Assembly: GCF_000831385.1 (NCBI RefSeq)
Contig: NZ_AP014548.1
Span: 2,595,779-2,659,778, forward strand
Origin: Nonlabens marinus S1-08
Lineage (GTDB): Bacteria; Bacteroidota; Bacteroidia; Flavobacteriales; Flavobacteriaceae
DNA: 64,000 nt
Reading direction: 5' to 3'
The notes under the pieces are model-generated. The model searched no databases, was not told the DNA's origin, and worked only from the letters and a program-made list of their open reading frames with translations. Shown one piece after another: positions 1 to 8,916 of the stretch. Within the stretch, counting starts at the first letter, position 1; each line of letters starts with the position of its first letter. The position numbers and the translations under genes were made by a program.

Positions 1-311
1 CTCTTCACGTTCCTGCTCAAAAGGACTATGTTTTAGGCAAGAAGGAGTTTGAAATGATGAAAAAGGGATCTGCTGTTATAAATGCCGCTCGTGGTGGTGT
101 TCTCGATGAGGTTGCGCTGGTAGAAACTTTAGAAAATGAGCATTTAAGCTTTGCAGCTTTAGATGTCTTTGAAAAAGAACCCGCTCCAGAAATAACCTTA
201 ATGATGAACAGTAAATTATCACTAACACCTCACATAGGTGCAGCCACAAATGAAGCTCAAGATCGTATAGGTGAAGAACTCGCTGATCAAATTATATCCA
301 TATTAGGATAA
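1..311 (+). CDS. serA: D-3-phosphoglycerate dehydrogenase, 3' end only
   Basis: This is the C-terminal part of a D-2-hydroxyacid dehydrogenase, open from the window edge (frame beginning at base 3) to the stop at 309-311. The three catalytic elements of the family are visible: Arg in NAARGG, Glu in DVFEKEP and His in TPHIGAAT. The protein ends right after the NAD-binding/catalytic fold (ADQIISILG), with no ACT domain, so it is the short form. The expected reaction is oxidation of 3-phosphoglycerate to 3-phosphohydroxypyruvate, the first step of serine synthesis, in the cytoplasm. The substrate assignment is by family resemblance; another 2-hydroxyacid dehydrogenase is possible because the N-terminal half is missing. 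Confidence 0.8.
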   Translation, partial: LHVPAQKDYVLGKKEFEMMKKGSAVINAARGGVLDEVALVETLENEHLSFAALDVFEKEPAPEITLMMNSKLSLTPHIGAATNEAQDRIGEELADQIISILG

Positions 312-328
312 TCTGACTTGATTGATTT

Positions 329-361
329 AAAAAGCGCATCTTAAAAAGGGTGCGCTTTTTT
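329..361 (+). terminator. Rho-independent terminator after serA
   Basis: Stem arms AAAAGCGCA and TGCGCTTTT flank an A-rich loop and run into six T. It sits 18 bases after the serA stop and separates it from the next transcription unit. Confidence 0.8.
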
Positions 362-443
362 GTTGGCGATCATTTTAAACCACTGTTTAAAATTAAGAAG
401 TTCGTTTAAAATAGAATATCTTTAATGAGCCAATTCTCTCATC

Positions 444-824
444 ATGATCAAATTAATAGCCGTAGAAAATCCTGAAATTCTTGCGTTTAAAGTCATCCAG
501 GAGTTGGAAAAAGACGATGTGGATTGGCTAATTGAACGGATTGCAAAAAGAGAGAAGCGACAAGATGAGTCAGTTTTATTATATGTAGAGTTCGAAGATT
601 TTGGCGAGTTGACCATCACCCGCATATGGGATCATTTCAAAATGCTCCTCAATCACATAATGGAATTACTTGCTACAGTTAAAAAAATCGCGGTTGTTAC
701 CTCTAATATTTCTCTGCGAGAAAAGCTATCTATGGAATTTAAAATAGTACCAAAGATCGCATTCAATTCTTTTGATCTTCATGAAAAGGATGTGGCTGCA
801 GATTGGCTGGTGAAGGAAAAATGA
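444..824 (+). CDS. SpoIIAA-like (STAS/SEC14-type) protein
   Basis: A 126-aa cytoplasmic protein with no signal peptide. The pattern (MIKLIAVENPEILAFKV at the start, an acidic middle with LLYVEFEDFGE, then IAVVTSNISLREKL and a C-terminal ADWL) matches the SpoIIAA-like family (PF11964), small alpha/beta domains related to STAS/SEC14 folds. No enzyme activity is known for most members. Its stop overlaps the start of the following serine hydrolase in ATGA, so the two are probably translationally coupled. Family assignment is by recognition of the pattern, not by alignment. Confidence 0.75.
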   Translation: MIKLIAVENPEILAFKVIQELEKDDVDWLIERIAKREKRQDESVLLYVEFEDFGELTITRIWDHFKMLLNHIMELLATVKKIAVVTSNISLREKLSMEFKIVPKIAFNSFDLHEKDVAADWLVKEK

Positions 825-1903
825 AAGTATTATCCTACTTTAGTCACTTCCGTATTTTGGGGTCTGTATTTTTATGCCTCGCATGTCCTACTGCTTTGCT
901 TTCCCAAGGTTATTTAAAGCTTGAAAAAGAAGTACGAAAAATTGCAGCAGATGAACACTTTCCCTCATTAGATATCATCGCATGGAGTCCAAAAGACTCT
1001 GTCATAATCAACTATCATGATCCAGCAACTCAAGATATCGATACCTATGGGATAGGAAGCGCTACTAAAATGCTGGTAGGAACTTTCGTTTTACATCTTA
1101 TTGAAAAAGGAAAACTTCAATTAAATGATGAAATTGGGCAGCTTTTAGAGCTGCCTAATAAGTCTCCTTACGCCACCATCACTGTTCGTCAATTATTACA
1201 GCATACCAGTGGGATTCCAGATTATACACGTAATTCGATATGGCTGGATCAAGTTATAAAAGGCACAACCCCAACAAGTTTTAAAGAACGGTTTCAACTG
1301 ATTCCAAATAAACTCCATCCCTTAAATAAGTTTTACTATAGCAATTCGAACTATTTGTTCTTAGAGCAAATTGTTGAGAAGGTTGAAAGGATCCCCTATG
1401 ATAAAGCATTAAACGATTTCTATAAAAACTTGGGACTGGAACAGGTCCAACTACAAACAGGCAGAGACAGCACACAGACTTTCTTTGCACAAGATAATAC
1501 GGGTACAAACGACGTCACTGCCACCCAAGAAACTTATGGATACGCTGGCGATGTTCATACTACCAGTCACACACTATTACAGTTTATGGTAAAAATGTTT
1601 GTCGAGCAGTCTATTATAGAACCAGGATCCATTCAACAGCTTCAACAATGGGTTTCTATGGATGCTATGAAAATTCCAGTAGGAGAAGGTTTCATTACTC
1701 ATTATGGGAATGGACTTATGAAACTTGACTATAAGGAACAGCTATGGATAGGTCACGCTGGTGGCACCCTCAAATATCAATCGTTTGTATTTTTCAATCC
1801 CAGTGATTCTACCGTTTTGATTGCTTTAACTAATGCCAGCGGCTCGCATTACACGAATGCCTTTGTGCAAAAATTAATCCCTGCAGTTTTAGACAAACTC
1901 TAG
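821..1903 (+). CDS. Secreted serine hydrolase, beta-lactamase/PBP-like
   Basis: The start at 821 gives a signal peptide (residues 1-29, ending LLSQ); a longer reading from 803 would bury it. The mature part shows the class C beta-lactamase/DD-peptidase triad: S80-A-T-K83, Y173-S-N175 and H312-A-G-G as the KTG equivalent. The 360-aa length fits PF00144. The likely role is hydrolysis of a D-amino-acid peptide or an ester in the periplasm; the true substrate cannot be read from sequence, and many relatives are esterases rather than beta-lactamases. It is coupled to the upstream SpoIIAA-like gene by a 4-base overlap and followed by a copy of the dispersed palindrome. Confidence 0.85.
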   Translation: MKVLSYFSHFRILGSVFLCLACPTALLSQGYLKLEKEVRKIAADEHFPSLDIIAWSPKDSVIINYHDPATQDIDTYGIGSATKMLVGTFVLHLIEKGKLQLNDEIGQLLELPNKSPYATITVRQLLQHTSGIPDYTRNSIWLDQVIKGTTPTSFKERFQLIPNKLHPLNKFYYSNSNYLFLEQIVEKVERIPYDKALNDFYKNLGLEQVQLQTGRDSTQTFFAQDNTGTNDVTATQETYGYAGDVHTTSHTLLQFMVKMFVEQSIIEPGSIQQLQQWVSMDAMKIPVGEGFITHYGNGLMKLDYKEQLWIGHAGGTLKYQSFVFFNPSDSTVLIALTNASGSHYTNAFVQKLIPAVLDKL

Positions 1904-1936
1904 TATCATTTAATTTGTAGGTATTAGGTTAGGAAT

Positions 1937-1956
1937 TTCGCTTTCGCGAAAGCGAA
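1937..1956. repeat. Dispersed palindrome, copy 1 (intergenic)
   Basis: Exact 20-base form TTCGCTTTCGCGAAAGCGAA, 34 bases after the serine hydrolase stop and 49 before the DUF937 start, between co-directional genes. There is no T-run on either side, so it is not a terminator. Confidence 0.95.
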
Positions 1957-2004
1957 CTAAGCCTCAAAATTGTCGTAACTTAATCACTCAATCTATTTTA
2001 CTAT

Positions 2005-2643
2005 ATGGCTTCAATTTTAGACCTACTGCAAACCGAAATGGGACAAACCCTTATCAATGGTGCTGCCAAAAAAGTGAATACAACTCCTGACAATACGGCA
2101 AATGTACTGTCACAGGCCATGCCCTTAATTTTAGGTGCCATGCAACGTAATGCCAAAACACCACAAGGAGCAGCGTCGTTATCAAATGCATTATCTGACC
2201 CGAAACATAACGGTAGTATGCTAGAAATGCTGGATAGCCTTTTCGGTGATGGGCCTGGAAGTCCAGAAGAATTAGAACAAGATGGTGCTGGAATATTGAA
2301 ACATGTGCTAGGTAACAAACAGTCCCACGTGGAGAGCGCCATATCGACTTCTAGCGGCGTCGATGCTCAGTCTGTTGCACAAATTATTAAAATTGCCGCG
2401 CCCATCATCATGGGATTGTTAGGCAAGCAAAAACAGGAGAAACAAATAAGCAAGAATGGAGTCGGTGATCTGATAGGTTCTGTGTTAGGGCAATCTGGTG
2501 ATCACGATTCGTCGTTTTTGACAACAATTCTAGATGCTGATGGTGATGGCAGCATGATTGATGATGTAGCTGGTATGGTTTTAGGCAGTAATGGAAAGAA
2601 AAAAGGCCTGGGTGGTATGCTAGGTGGATTATTTGGGAAATAG
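2005..2643 (+). CDS. DUF937 domain protein
   Basis: A 212-aa protein with the DUF937 (YidB-like) arrangement: an N-terminal helical repeat region (MASILDLLQTEMGQTLINGAAKKV), a central acidic linker, and a glycine/methionine-rich C-terminus with GGMLGGLFGK. A DxDGDG element (ADGDGSMIDD) near residues 175-184 resembles a calcium-binding loop but may be chance. It is probably cytoplasmic: no signal peptide or membrane segment. Function of the family is unknown. It is followed after 6 bases by a lipoprotein gene and is likely cotranscribed with it. Confidence 0.8.
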   Translation: MASILDLLQTEMGQTLINGAAKKVNTTPDNTANVLSQAMPLILGAMQRNAKTPQGAASLSNALSDPKHNGSMLEMLDSLFGDGPGSPEELEQDGAGILKHVLGNKQSHVESAISTSSGVDAQSVAQIIKIAAPIIMGLLGKQKQEKQISKNGVGDLIGSVLGQSGDHDSSFLTTILDADGDGSMIDDVAGMVLGSNGKKKGLGGMLGGLFGK

Positions 2644-2649
2644 AAACTT

Positions 2650-3060
2650 ATGCGCAATTTAGCTGCTTCATTACTCTTTTTGATTGTCATCGTGATTTTT
2701 GCTAGTTGCGGTGGTTCTAAAGATTTCCCAGTTGACGAGGTTTCTGGCGTTGCAAAAGATACCATTCGTATTGCAAACGATAGTCTAGAGTACGAGATCA
2801 TCATTATAGAAATAGGGTTTAACTCTTGGCTTGCAACGCAACCCCCTAGAGGATACTATACTCAGAGTAGTATGGATATTAGTAATGATTTTAAGGTCAC
2901 CGAGTATAACTTGAGAGCCAACGATCCATTGCGTTATGGAGCAAATCTCTATCCATTTAGAATTGATTATGACAGGAATGTAGATTATGGCTATGAAGTA
3001 ACTTACTTACTTTTTAATTACTTTAAATTCTTTGAAGAGCGGTACAATCAACGTCTGTAA
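2650..3060 (+). CDS. DUF6146-family lipoprotein
   Basis: A 136-aa protein with a type II signal peptide: hydrophobic stretch 4-16 and lipobox FASC with Cys at residue 20, followed by Gly-Gly-Ser. The mature domain (YEIIIIEIGFNSWLATQP, then FRIDYDRNVDYGYEVTYLLFNYF) matches a small family seen in flavobacteria that I recall as DUF6146. It is expected to sit in the outer or inner membrane as a lipoprotein. Function is unknown. The spacing to its neighbours (6 and 14 bases) suggests one operon with the DUF937 gene and the next membrane protein. Confidence 0.75.
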   Translation: MRNLAASLLFLIVIVIFASCGGSKDFPVDEVSGVAKDTIRIANDSLEYEIIIIEIGFNSWLATQPPRGYYTQSSMDISNDFKVTEYNLRANDPLRYGANLYPFRIDYDRNVDYGYEVTYLLFNYFKFFEERYNQRL

Positions 3061-3074
3061 ACTATTTTTGCAGC

Positions 3075-3596
3075 ATGCAAAAATTAAAAGACCGCTGGGA
3101 AATAACTAAAGACTGGCAACTCGTTTATATTATTTTGGGAATCATCGGGCTCCTTGCTTGCGGCTATTTTGTAGCGACTAAACTGATTCCTTCGACTTTC
3201 GAAGAGGTAACCTATGAATATCTGTTTGTCGCTTTAGTAACGCTAATCAATGCCTACGTGTTTTACAAAATCACGATGTGGTTATTTGTGAAGCTACAAC
3301 CTAAATGGAAGGTGGAGAAGAGATGGGAATTAATCGCCATTTTTCTGGTTTTTGCAATTACAGGGTCTGCATCTGCCAGGGTTTCTGGACCTGTATTAGA
3401 ATGGATAGGAATGGATCGAGAAACTACTAACGCCTGGATTTTTTGGCCTATCCGACTGCTCATCATCTTTCCATTTTACCAAGTTTTATTAGTAGCAATG
3501 GGTTGGATATTTGGTCAGTTTGAATTCTTCTGGGCATTTGAAAAGAAGATGTTGCGCAGATTCGGAATCAAGCTGGATAAGAACTTAGAAGCTTAA
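3075..3596 (+). CDS. Four-helix inner-membrane protein (DUF6787-like)
   Basis: A 173-aa integral membrane protein with hydrophobic segments near residues 17-36, 49-69, 87-105 and 125-146. Conserved-looking basic/aromatic motifs (KLKDRWEITKDWQLVYI and VEKRWELIAIFLVFAITGSASA) recur at the start of two helical pairs, which looks like an internal duplication of a KxRWE unit. Similar flavobacterial proteins are annotated only as unknown (DUF6787, from memory). It ends 44 bases before a bidirectional terminator. Confidence 0.7.
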   Translation: MQKLKDRWEITKDWQLVYIILGIIGLLACGYFVATKLIPSTFEEVTYEYLFVALVTLINAYVFYKITMWLFVKLQPKWKVEKRWELIAIFLVFAITGSASARVSGPVLEWIGMDRETTNAWIFWPIRLLIIFPFYQVLLVAMGWIFGQFEFFWAFEKKMLRRFGIKLDKNLEA

Positions 3597-3640
3597 AATA
3601 ATAGACTTAATTAATTCTCTCTAAAAAGATTTTAATCATA

Positions 3641-3670
3641 AAAAAAGTCCTCATTTCTGAGGACTTTTTT
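3641..3670. terminator. Bidirectional terminator between membrane protein gene and tRNA-Arg
   Basis: Perfect stem AAAAAAGTCCTCA / TGAGGACTTTTTT with a 4-base loop. T-runs on both strands let it end the forward membrane-protein gene and the reverse tRNA transcript. Confidence 0.9.
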
Positions 3671-3672
3671 CG

Positions 3673-3746
<74 letters not shown>

Positions 3747-3773
3747 TTACTGTTGCTTCTTTCAAAGCGGTTG

Positions 3774-3804
3774 CAAATATAAACCAATTTTAAAAAATGC
3801 TAAA
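3774..3804 (-). promoter_or_regulatory. Promoter of tRNA-Arg
   Basis: The reverse strand carries TATATTTG (3774-3781), a perfect Bacteroidota -7 box (TAnnTTTG), 27 bases upstream of the tRNA 5' end. A TTTA (3801-3804) lies 19 bases further upstream where TTTG is expected. Confidence 0.65.
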
Positions 3805-4174
3805 GGGATTTTTTGTTTAAAATTCAGTCTATTTCCAACTTAATAAATTACCTCAAAAATAGAATAGCAGATCTTATCCAACTTTGTCAAATTGCGAAGG
3901 CTGGAACACTTGAAAATCTTGAGTGAAAACTAGAGATTTTTATAAATTAAATGGATCAATCGTTACTTCTTGTTTTGATAGTATTTATAAATAGTTCTAA
4001 GTTATAGTGGTATAGCAATATTTCTTACTTGAATTTGTGCACGCATATATGAAATCAATCGACCTTTGTGACGACATAGTTACAACTTCTATTCAATCTT
4101 TAAATTTTAAATAGTTTAAGGTAGGATTCAAGAATGATTTCAAATTCAAACCAATTATTTTTAGTACTTAACCT
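3782..4174. other. AT-rich intergenic stretch before folE
   Basis: About 390 bases without a convincing gene; the longest reading frames are about 20 codons. I find no tRNA or dispersed palindrome here. It must hold the folE promoter, but no clear TAnnTTTG box stands out near 4175. Confidence 0.6.
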
Positions 4175-4771
4175 ATGCCTTACCGAGTTTTTGAAGAGTT
4201 TAACATCCAAGTAACCGATGATATTAAAGAAAATTATAAAAGTGTTATTGAGCATTTAGGAGAAGACGTCTCCCGTGAAGGTCTTGTCAAAACCCCTGAG
4301 CGAGCAGCGAAAGCCATGCAATTCCTCACTAGTGGTTATGATCAAGACCCTGGAGCAGTGCTAAAAGGAGCCATGTTTGCCGAAGACTATCAGGATATGG
4401 TAATCATCAAAGACATTGAATTGTATTCTTTATGTGAGCATCACATGTTGCCGTTTTTTGGGAAAGCTCATATCGCATACATACCTAATGGCCATATCGT
4501 AGGGCTTTCTAAGATTCCTAGAATAGTAGATATTTTTGCTAGACGTTTACAAGTTCAAGAACGTTTGACTCATGACATTTTAGAATGCATTCATAGTACT
4601 TTAAAACCTCAAGGTGTAGCAGTTGTTATTGAAGCTTCACACATGTGTATGATGATGCGAGGTGTTCAAAAACAAAACAGCGTTACAACGACAAGTGGAT
4701 TTAGAGGGCAATTTGAAAAAGAAGGTACTAGAAGTGAGTTTTTAAATCTCATTTCAGCTAAACTTCATTAA
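4175..4771 (+). CDS. folE: GTP cyclohydrolase I (type IA)
   Basis: A 198-aa enzyme with the zinc ligands of FolE: C87 and H90 in CEHH, and C158 in SHMCMMMRG. Surrounding family motifs are [35 protein letters not shown] and the C-terminal [10 protein letters not shown]. It converts GTP to 7,8-dihydroneopterin triphosphate, the entry to folate and pterin (and possibly queuosine) synthesis, in the cytoplasm. Length is normal for a bacterial FolE-I. It is followed by a small membrane protein gene in the same direction; no functional link is visible. Confidence 0.96.
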   Translation: MPYRVFEEFNIQVTDDIKENYKSVIEHLGEDVSREGLVKTPERAAKAMQFLTSGYDQDPGAVLKGAMFAEDYQDMVIIKDIELYSLCEHHMLPFFGKAHIAYIPNGHIVGLSKIPRIVDIFARRLQVQERLTHDILECIHSTLKPQGVAVVIEASHMCMMMRGVQKQNSVTTTSGFRGQFEKEGTRSEFLNLISAKLH

Positions 4772-4818
4772 AATCGGAACACTTTTTGAATGTTTAGAAA
4801 TGAATAATTAATATAACT

Positions 4819-5130
4819 ATGTTTCAATCAAAATCTTCAAAACTATTTTTCAGTGTCCTATTCGATTTGGTTGGTATGGCATCGTATGCTGTTCCATTTG
4901 TAGGCGAACTTATAGATATTATCTGGGCTCCTATTGCGGGTTATCTTATGACTAAAATTTATCCTGGAAAAACTGGTAAAACCGCTGGTATACTAACAAC
5001 TATCGAGGAGTTAATTCCAGGACTGGATATCATACCCACGTTTACCCTTACCTGGATATATACTTATGTTATTAAAAAGGAAACTAATGAAATTCAAGAG
5101 CCTCAAGTCATCGAGGTAGAAGCCCTTTAA
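4819..5130 (+). CDS. Small conserved-looking membrane protein
   Basis: A 103-aa protein that I do not recognise. Hydrophobic stretches cover about residues 8-40 (SVLFDLVGMASYAVPFVGEL) and 66-88, with a GYLMTKIYPGKTGKT linker containing positive charges and a short acidic tail. The pattern IDIIWAPIAGYLMTKIYPG and the LIPGLDIIPTFTLTWIYTY end look like a constrained family rather than a chance frame. It shares the bases TTAA with the stop codon of the convergent msrA, leaving no room for a terminator between them. Confidence 0.7.
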   Translation: MFQSKSSKLFFSVLFDLVGMASYAVPFVGELIDIIWAPIAGYLMTKIYPGKTGKTAGILTTIEELIPGLDIIPTFTLTWIYTYVIKKETNEIQEPQVIEVEAL

Positions 5131-5672
5131 GAAGTAATAGCAAGATCCGCATGTTTTGAAAGAAGCTTGCGGATTTTTGGGTCTATGATAATCTGGCAAT
5201 AGTCTTGATCTCGATTGTTATTGTAGTAATTCTCATGGTGCTTTTCAGCTGGATAGAATGCAGATCCTGGGGCAATTTCAGTAACTATAGGATCGTCAAA
5301 CTCACCTGATTCTTCTAAGTCTTCCACGTAGTCACGAGCGATTTTTTCTTGCTCCTCGTTTACGTAAAATATCGCACTGCGGTAATGAGAGCCTATATCA
5401 TAGCCTTGACGATTTAAAGTCGTCGGGTCGTGAGTCGCCATAAAGACTTCTAACAAATTACTATAGCTCACAATGGACTCATCATAAACGATACGGATTG
5501 CTTCAGCATGACCAGTTCTTCCTTGTACGACTTCTCTGTAAGGCGGGTTTTTTATGTTACCACCACAGAACCCAGGCTCTACACTGGTTACACCTTTAAC
5601 CCTTTGAAAAACAGCTTCTGTACACCAAAAACAACCACCAGCAAGAATTGCTTCCATAATCTTTTTATTCAC
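5127..5672 (-). CDS. msrA: Peptide-methionine (S)-S-oxide reductase
   Basis: A 181-aa MsrA with the catalytic GGCFWC motif (first Cys at residue 14), followed by the family elements VTSVEPGFCGG, GRTGHAEAI, HDPTTLNRQGYDIGSHYRSAIF and the HHENYYNNN region. It reduces methionine S-sulfoxide in proteins, using thioredoxin. There is no signal peptide, so it is cytoplasmic. A shorter start at the second Met (residue 6) is equally possible and would match many orthologues. No MsrB domain is fused. It is convergent with the small membrane protein gene, with overlapping stop codons. Confidence 0.96.
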   Translation of the reverse strand: MNKKIMEAILAGGCFWCTEAVFQRVKGVTSVEPGFCGGNIKNPPYREVVQGRTGHAEAIRIVYDESIVSYSNLLEVFMATHDPTTLNRQGYDIGSHYRSAIFYVNEEQEKIARDYVEDLEESGEFDDPIVTEIAPGSAFYPAEKHHENYYNNNRDQDYCQIIIDPKIRKLLSKHADLAITS

Positions 5673-5742
5673 AAGTTACAACGGTAGTCGTTTTATAGAT
5701 AATTCTTAACACTCATTTAAAGATTTCACTGTACATACACAT

Positions 5743-5750
5743 TATTTTTG
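5743..5750 (+). promoter_or_regulatory. -7 box upstream of the DUF5916 gene
   Basis: TATTTTTG fits the TAnnTTTG consensus. With transcription starting about 5-7 bases later, the ATG at 5755 would be nearly leaderless, which favours the ATG at 5770. No good -33 TTTG is seen. Confidence 0.45.
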
Positions 5751-5769
5751 CGGGATGTTCAAAAATTTC

Positions 5770-8226
5770 ATGACTAAAAAATACTTGGTCCTTGTTTGTA
5801 TTTTGATAAGTTCCGCTTTCGCGAAAGCGCAATCCTCAAACATAGATACCACAATTATCAAACGTAAGTCCTACAAGGCTACTAGAGTAACTACAGAACC
5901 CGAAATTGATGGGAAGCCATTTGAAGACTTTTGGGCTAATATACCAGCTGGCGGGAACTTCAGGATGATAGAACCTACCAGCGGACTGCCAGAGAGGGAA
6001 ACTCACAAAACAGAATTCAAAGTAGCCTATGATGATGACGCTTTGTATGTCGCCGGCTACATGTACGATAGTAATCCTTCACAAATTGCAAGACAATTTT
6101 CACAGCGTGATGAGGTGTTTGCACAAGCGGATTTATTCGGTTTTTTTATAAATACCTACAACAATCAAATCAATCAAACTAGATTTTACGCCACAAGTGC
6201 TAATAGTCTAGGGGATTCCGTAGCAGAAAATGGAAGGGATGATTTTAGTTTCAATGTAGTTTTTAGATCTGAAGCTACAATAGATGAAAACGGTTGGTAT
6301 GTGGAAATGCGTATTCCTTATAGAACCTTACGATTTAATGAGGCTCCTGTACAAGACTGGAGTTTTCAAGTTTATAGACAAATCAGGCATTTGAATGAAG
6401 AGTATTCCTATAATTACATAGATAGGACTCGCGGAAGTTCTTCACAGTACGACGCCTTGCTTACTGGAATTAAAAATATTAATCCACCACTGCGCTTAAA
6501 TTTATATCCATTTGCTCAAGGGAGTTACACCACGTTTGATGGTACGACTACTTCTAATATTTCTGCAGGAATGGATTTGAAGTATGGAATCAATGAGGCC
6601 TTTACACTAGATGCTACGTTAATTCCAGATTTTGGCCAGGTGGCTTTTGATCAAGTGCGATTGAATTTAGGCCCTTTTGAACAAACCTTTGGTGAGAATA
6701 GAGCGTTTTTTACAGAAGGAACCGATCTTTTTAATAAAGGTGGGCTATTTTTCTCAAGACGTATAGGTCAATCACCTACAGGATCAGGAAGAATTGAGTT
6801 ATTTGCTGATGAGGATATCATTGACAACCCAGATGCCTCTAAACTCTTGAATGCGGTAAAAGTAACGGGTAGAAATCGTAACGGGCTAGGTATAGGTTTT
6901 CTGAATGCTATTACAGAGCGAACTGAAGCCACCGTTGAGAATAGTTTGTCTGGCGAGCGCCGTAATGTATTGACAGAGCCACTTACAAATTACAATGTTT
7001 TTGTTCTAGATCAACAATACGGGAGTAATTCCTCTGTATCCTTTGTTAATGCAAGTACCTTGCGCGATGGTAGTTTTACAGATGCTAATGTTACCGCACT
7101 TGTTGTAGATCATAATGATAGGGACCTTACCTATAATTATGGAGCCGAATTGAAAATGAGTAATCGATTCACCCCAGATGGAACTGTAACAGGTTATAAT
7201 ACGGAGTTGGATTGGAGGAAAACCAGTGGGAGCTGGCGCCCACGATTATCTCATGATTTTGTAAGTGAAGACTGGAATCCTAACGATTTAGGAAGAAACT
7301 TTAGAACCAATTTCCAACAATTTGGAGGTGAGATTGAATACAATCAATTTGTTCCTACCGGAATTTTCAATAGTTATAGTGTAGAACTTGGTGCTAGTCA
7401 CCGCAGGTCAGCTGATCCAGATTTTCACATTAATAGTGGAGCTAGAATCAATGCTCGATTTAGAACTAGGGAGCGAAATGCTTTCGGTGTGGATGCGAAT
7501 GTCAACACTCGGAATCTAGATCGTTTTGAGTCTAGAATTGATGGCCTCAATGTGCGATATGCTGCTAGTCAATCTTTTGGTGGTTTTATATCCACAGACT
7601 ACCGCAAAAAGTTTGCAGTAGATGTACGAGCAAATTATTTCTATCTCTTTTCTGATCCAGAAAAAGGATACAGCTACAATATTGCTCCACGATACAGATT
7701 CTCAGATAAATTTTTACTGGTATATAGATTCAACTGGAATAAAAACGATCAAAGAATAAGTTACGTAGCTCGCACTAACGATCGCACAACGAGTATTTTA
7801 AGCCGCAGAGACACCCATAGTGTAGAGAATCAGCTTTCTGGAACCTACAATTTTGACAACAAGCAAGCACTAAGTCTTTCCTTCAGAAACTTCTGGTCCA
7901 GAGCTAGATTTAGTAGAGATTTTGAAGAATTGCAAGACGACGGTACCACCACAGACAGTGATTTTGAGCTTGCAGAAAACTCCAATCCAGATGCTAACTT
8001 TAACGTGTGGAACCTTGATTTATCTTATAGATGGAGATTTGCACCAGGTAGTGAAGCAACTTTATTATATCGCAATAGCATCTTCAACTTTGACAATCAA
8101 GGTAGTATTGAATTTAATGATAGCTTGAACGATCTATTCATGGAACCCGTGAGACATAATGTGTCACTTCGTATTTCTTATTTTCTTGATGTCAACGATG
8201 CTAAAAGCTGGTTCCGTTCCGCTTAA
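5770..8226 (+). CDS. DUF5916 outer-membrane protein with CBM9-like N-domain
   Basis: An 818-aa secreted protein (823 aa if read from 5755). The signal peptide ends in SSAFAKAQ, and its last part is encoded by a copy of the dispersed palindrome. Residues about 40-230 look like the carbohydrate-binding family-9-type domain found in front of DUF5916 (EIDGKPFEDFW, KVAYDDDALYVAGYMYD, NGWYVEMRIPYRTLRF). The rest alternates short beta strands rich in aromatic and Asn/Asp/Arg residues and ends in the style of an outer-membrane barrel. Function of the family is unknown; a role in surface glycan or polymer binding is an inference. The following ABC ATPase gene begins 21 bases after the stop. Confidence 0.85.
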   Translation: MTKKYLVLVCILISSAFAKAQSSNIDTTIIKRKSYKATRVTTEPEIDGKPFEDFWANIPAGGNFRMIEPTSGLPERETHKTEFKVAYDDDALYVAGYMYDSNPSQIARQFSQRDEVFAQADLFGFFINTYNNQINQTRFYATSANSLGDSVAENGRDDFSFNVVFRSEATIDENGWYVEMRIPYRTLRFNEAPVQDWSFQVYRQIRHLNEEYSYNYIDRTRGSSSQYDALLTGIKNINPPLRLNLYPFAQGSYTTFDGTTTSNISAGMDLKYGINEAFTLDATLIPDFGQVAFDQVRLNLGPFEQTFGENRAFFTEGTDLFNKGGLFFSRRIGQSPTGSGRIELFADEDIIDNPDASKLLNAVKVTGRNRNGLGIGFLNAITERTEATVENSLSGERRNVLTEPLTNYNVFVLDQQYGSNSSVSFVNASTLRDGSFTDANVTALVVDHNDRDLTYNYGAELKMSNRFTPDGTVTGYNTELDWRKTSGSWRPRLSHDFVSEDWNPNDLGRNFRTNFQQFGGEIEYNQFVPTGIFNSYSVELGASHRRSADPDFHINSGARINARFRTRERNAFGVDANVNTRNLDRFESRIDGLNVRYAASQSFGGFISTDYRKKFAVDVRANYFYLFSDPEKGYSYNIAPRYRFSDKFLLVYRFNWNKNDQRISYVARTNDRTTSILSRRDTHSVENQLSGTYNFDNKQALSLSFRNFWSRARFSRDFEELQDDGTTTDSDFELAENSNPDANFNVWNLDLSYRWRFAPGSEATLLYRNSIFNFDNQGSIEFNDSLNDLFMEPVRHNVSLRISYFLDVNDAKSWFRSA
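5814..5829. repeat. Dispersed palindrome, copy 2 (in coding sequence)
   Basis: Exact 16-base core CGCTTTCGCGAAAGCG inside the DUF5916 gene, read as A-F-A-K-A at the predicted signal-peptidase site. Confidence 0.95.
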
Positions 8227-8247
8227 AAGCGATTACCTTTGATTTCT

Positions 8248-8916
8248 ATGATTCAAGCGAGAAATATTCATAAAAGCTACGCAGACCTTGAAGTTTTAAA
8301 GGGAGTTGATCTGTCGATTAAAGAAGCTGAAATTGTAAGCGTGGTTGGAACTTCAGGTGCCGGTAAAACTACCTTACTTCATATTCTAGGAACTTTAGAG
8401 CGTCCAGATAAAAATCCAGATACCTCGCTCACCATAAATGGAACGGATGTCACAAAGCTATCGCAACGACAGCTTAGCCATTTTAGAAATCAATCCTTAG
8501 GATTCATTTTTCAATTTCACCAGTTATTGCCAGAATTTACAGCTTTAGAAAATGTGTGCATTCCTGCATTCATTAATAAAAAATCAAAAGCTGTGGCTGA
8601 AAAGCGCGCTCAAGAATTATTAGAATACTTAAAGTTAGGAGATCGCATTCATCACAAACCTGGAGAGTTAAGTGGTGGTGAACAACAACGTGTTGCGGTA
8701 GCAAGAGCGTTAATAAATGATCCACAAGTAATTTTTGCTGACGAGCCTACTGGAAACCTAGACAGCAATACCGCAGCAGATCTTCACTCATTGATTCTTG
8801 ATTTGCGAGATTCCTTCAAGCAAACCTTTGTTATCGTTACACACAATCAAGAACTTGCCACACTTGCAGATCGCACGCTTACCATGAGTGATGGAAGATT
8901 TCTAGAGCATGAATAA
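8248..8916 (+). CDS. ABC transporter ATP-binding protein, LolD-like
   Basis: A stand-alone ABC ATPase of about 222 aa. Walker A is GTSGAGKTT (near residue 36), the Q-loop lies in [18 protein letters not shown], the signature is LSGGEQQR, Walker B is [13 protein letters not shown], and the switch His is in VTHNQEL. The Q-loop region and GNLD signature match the MacB/LolD/FtsE class, and LolD (lipoprotein release from the inner membrane) is the most likely role. No permease gene is adjacent, which is common for lolD in Bacteroidota. An ATG at 8239 is also in frame, but a TACCTTTG box at 8234-8241 overlaps it. The stop overlaps the next gene by 8 bases. Confidence 0.85.
   Translation: MIQARNIHKSYADLEVLKGVDLSIKEAEIVSVVGTSGAGKTTLLHILGTLERPDKNPDTSLTINGTDVTKLSQRQLSHFRNQSLGFIFQFHQLLPEFTALENVCIPAFINKKSKAVAEKRAQELLEYLKLGDRIHHKPGELSGGEQQRVAVARALINDPQVIFADEPTGNLDSNTAADLHSLILDLRDSFKQTFVIVTHNQELATLADRTLTMSDGRFLEHE

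Noticed and set aside
1937..1956. Reading the palindrome copies as rho-independent terminators
   Set aside because: No T-run follows, eleven copies are inside genes, and real terminators with T-runs are present next to several of them.
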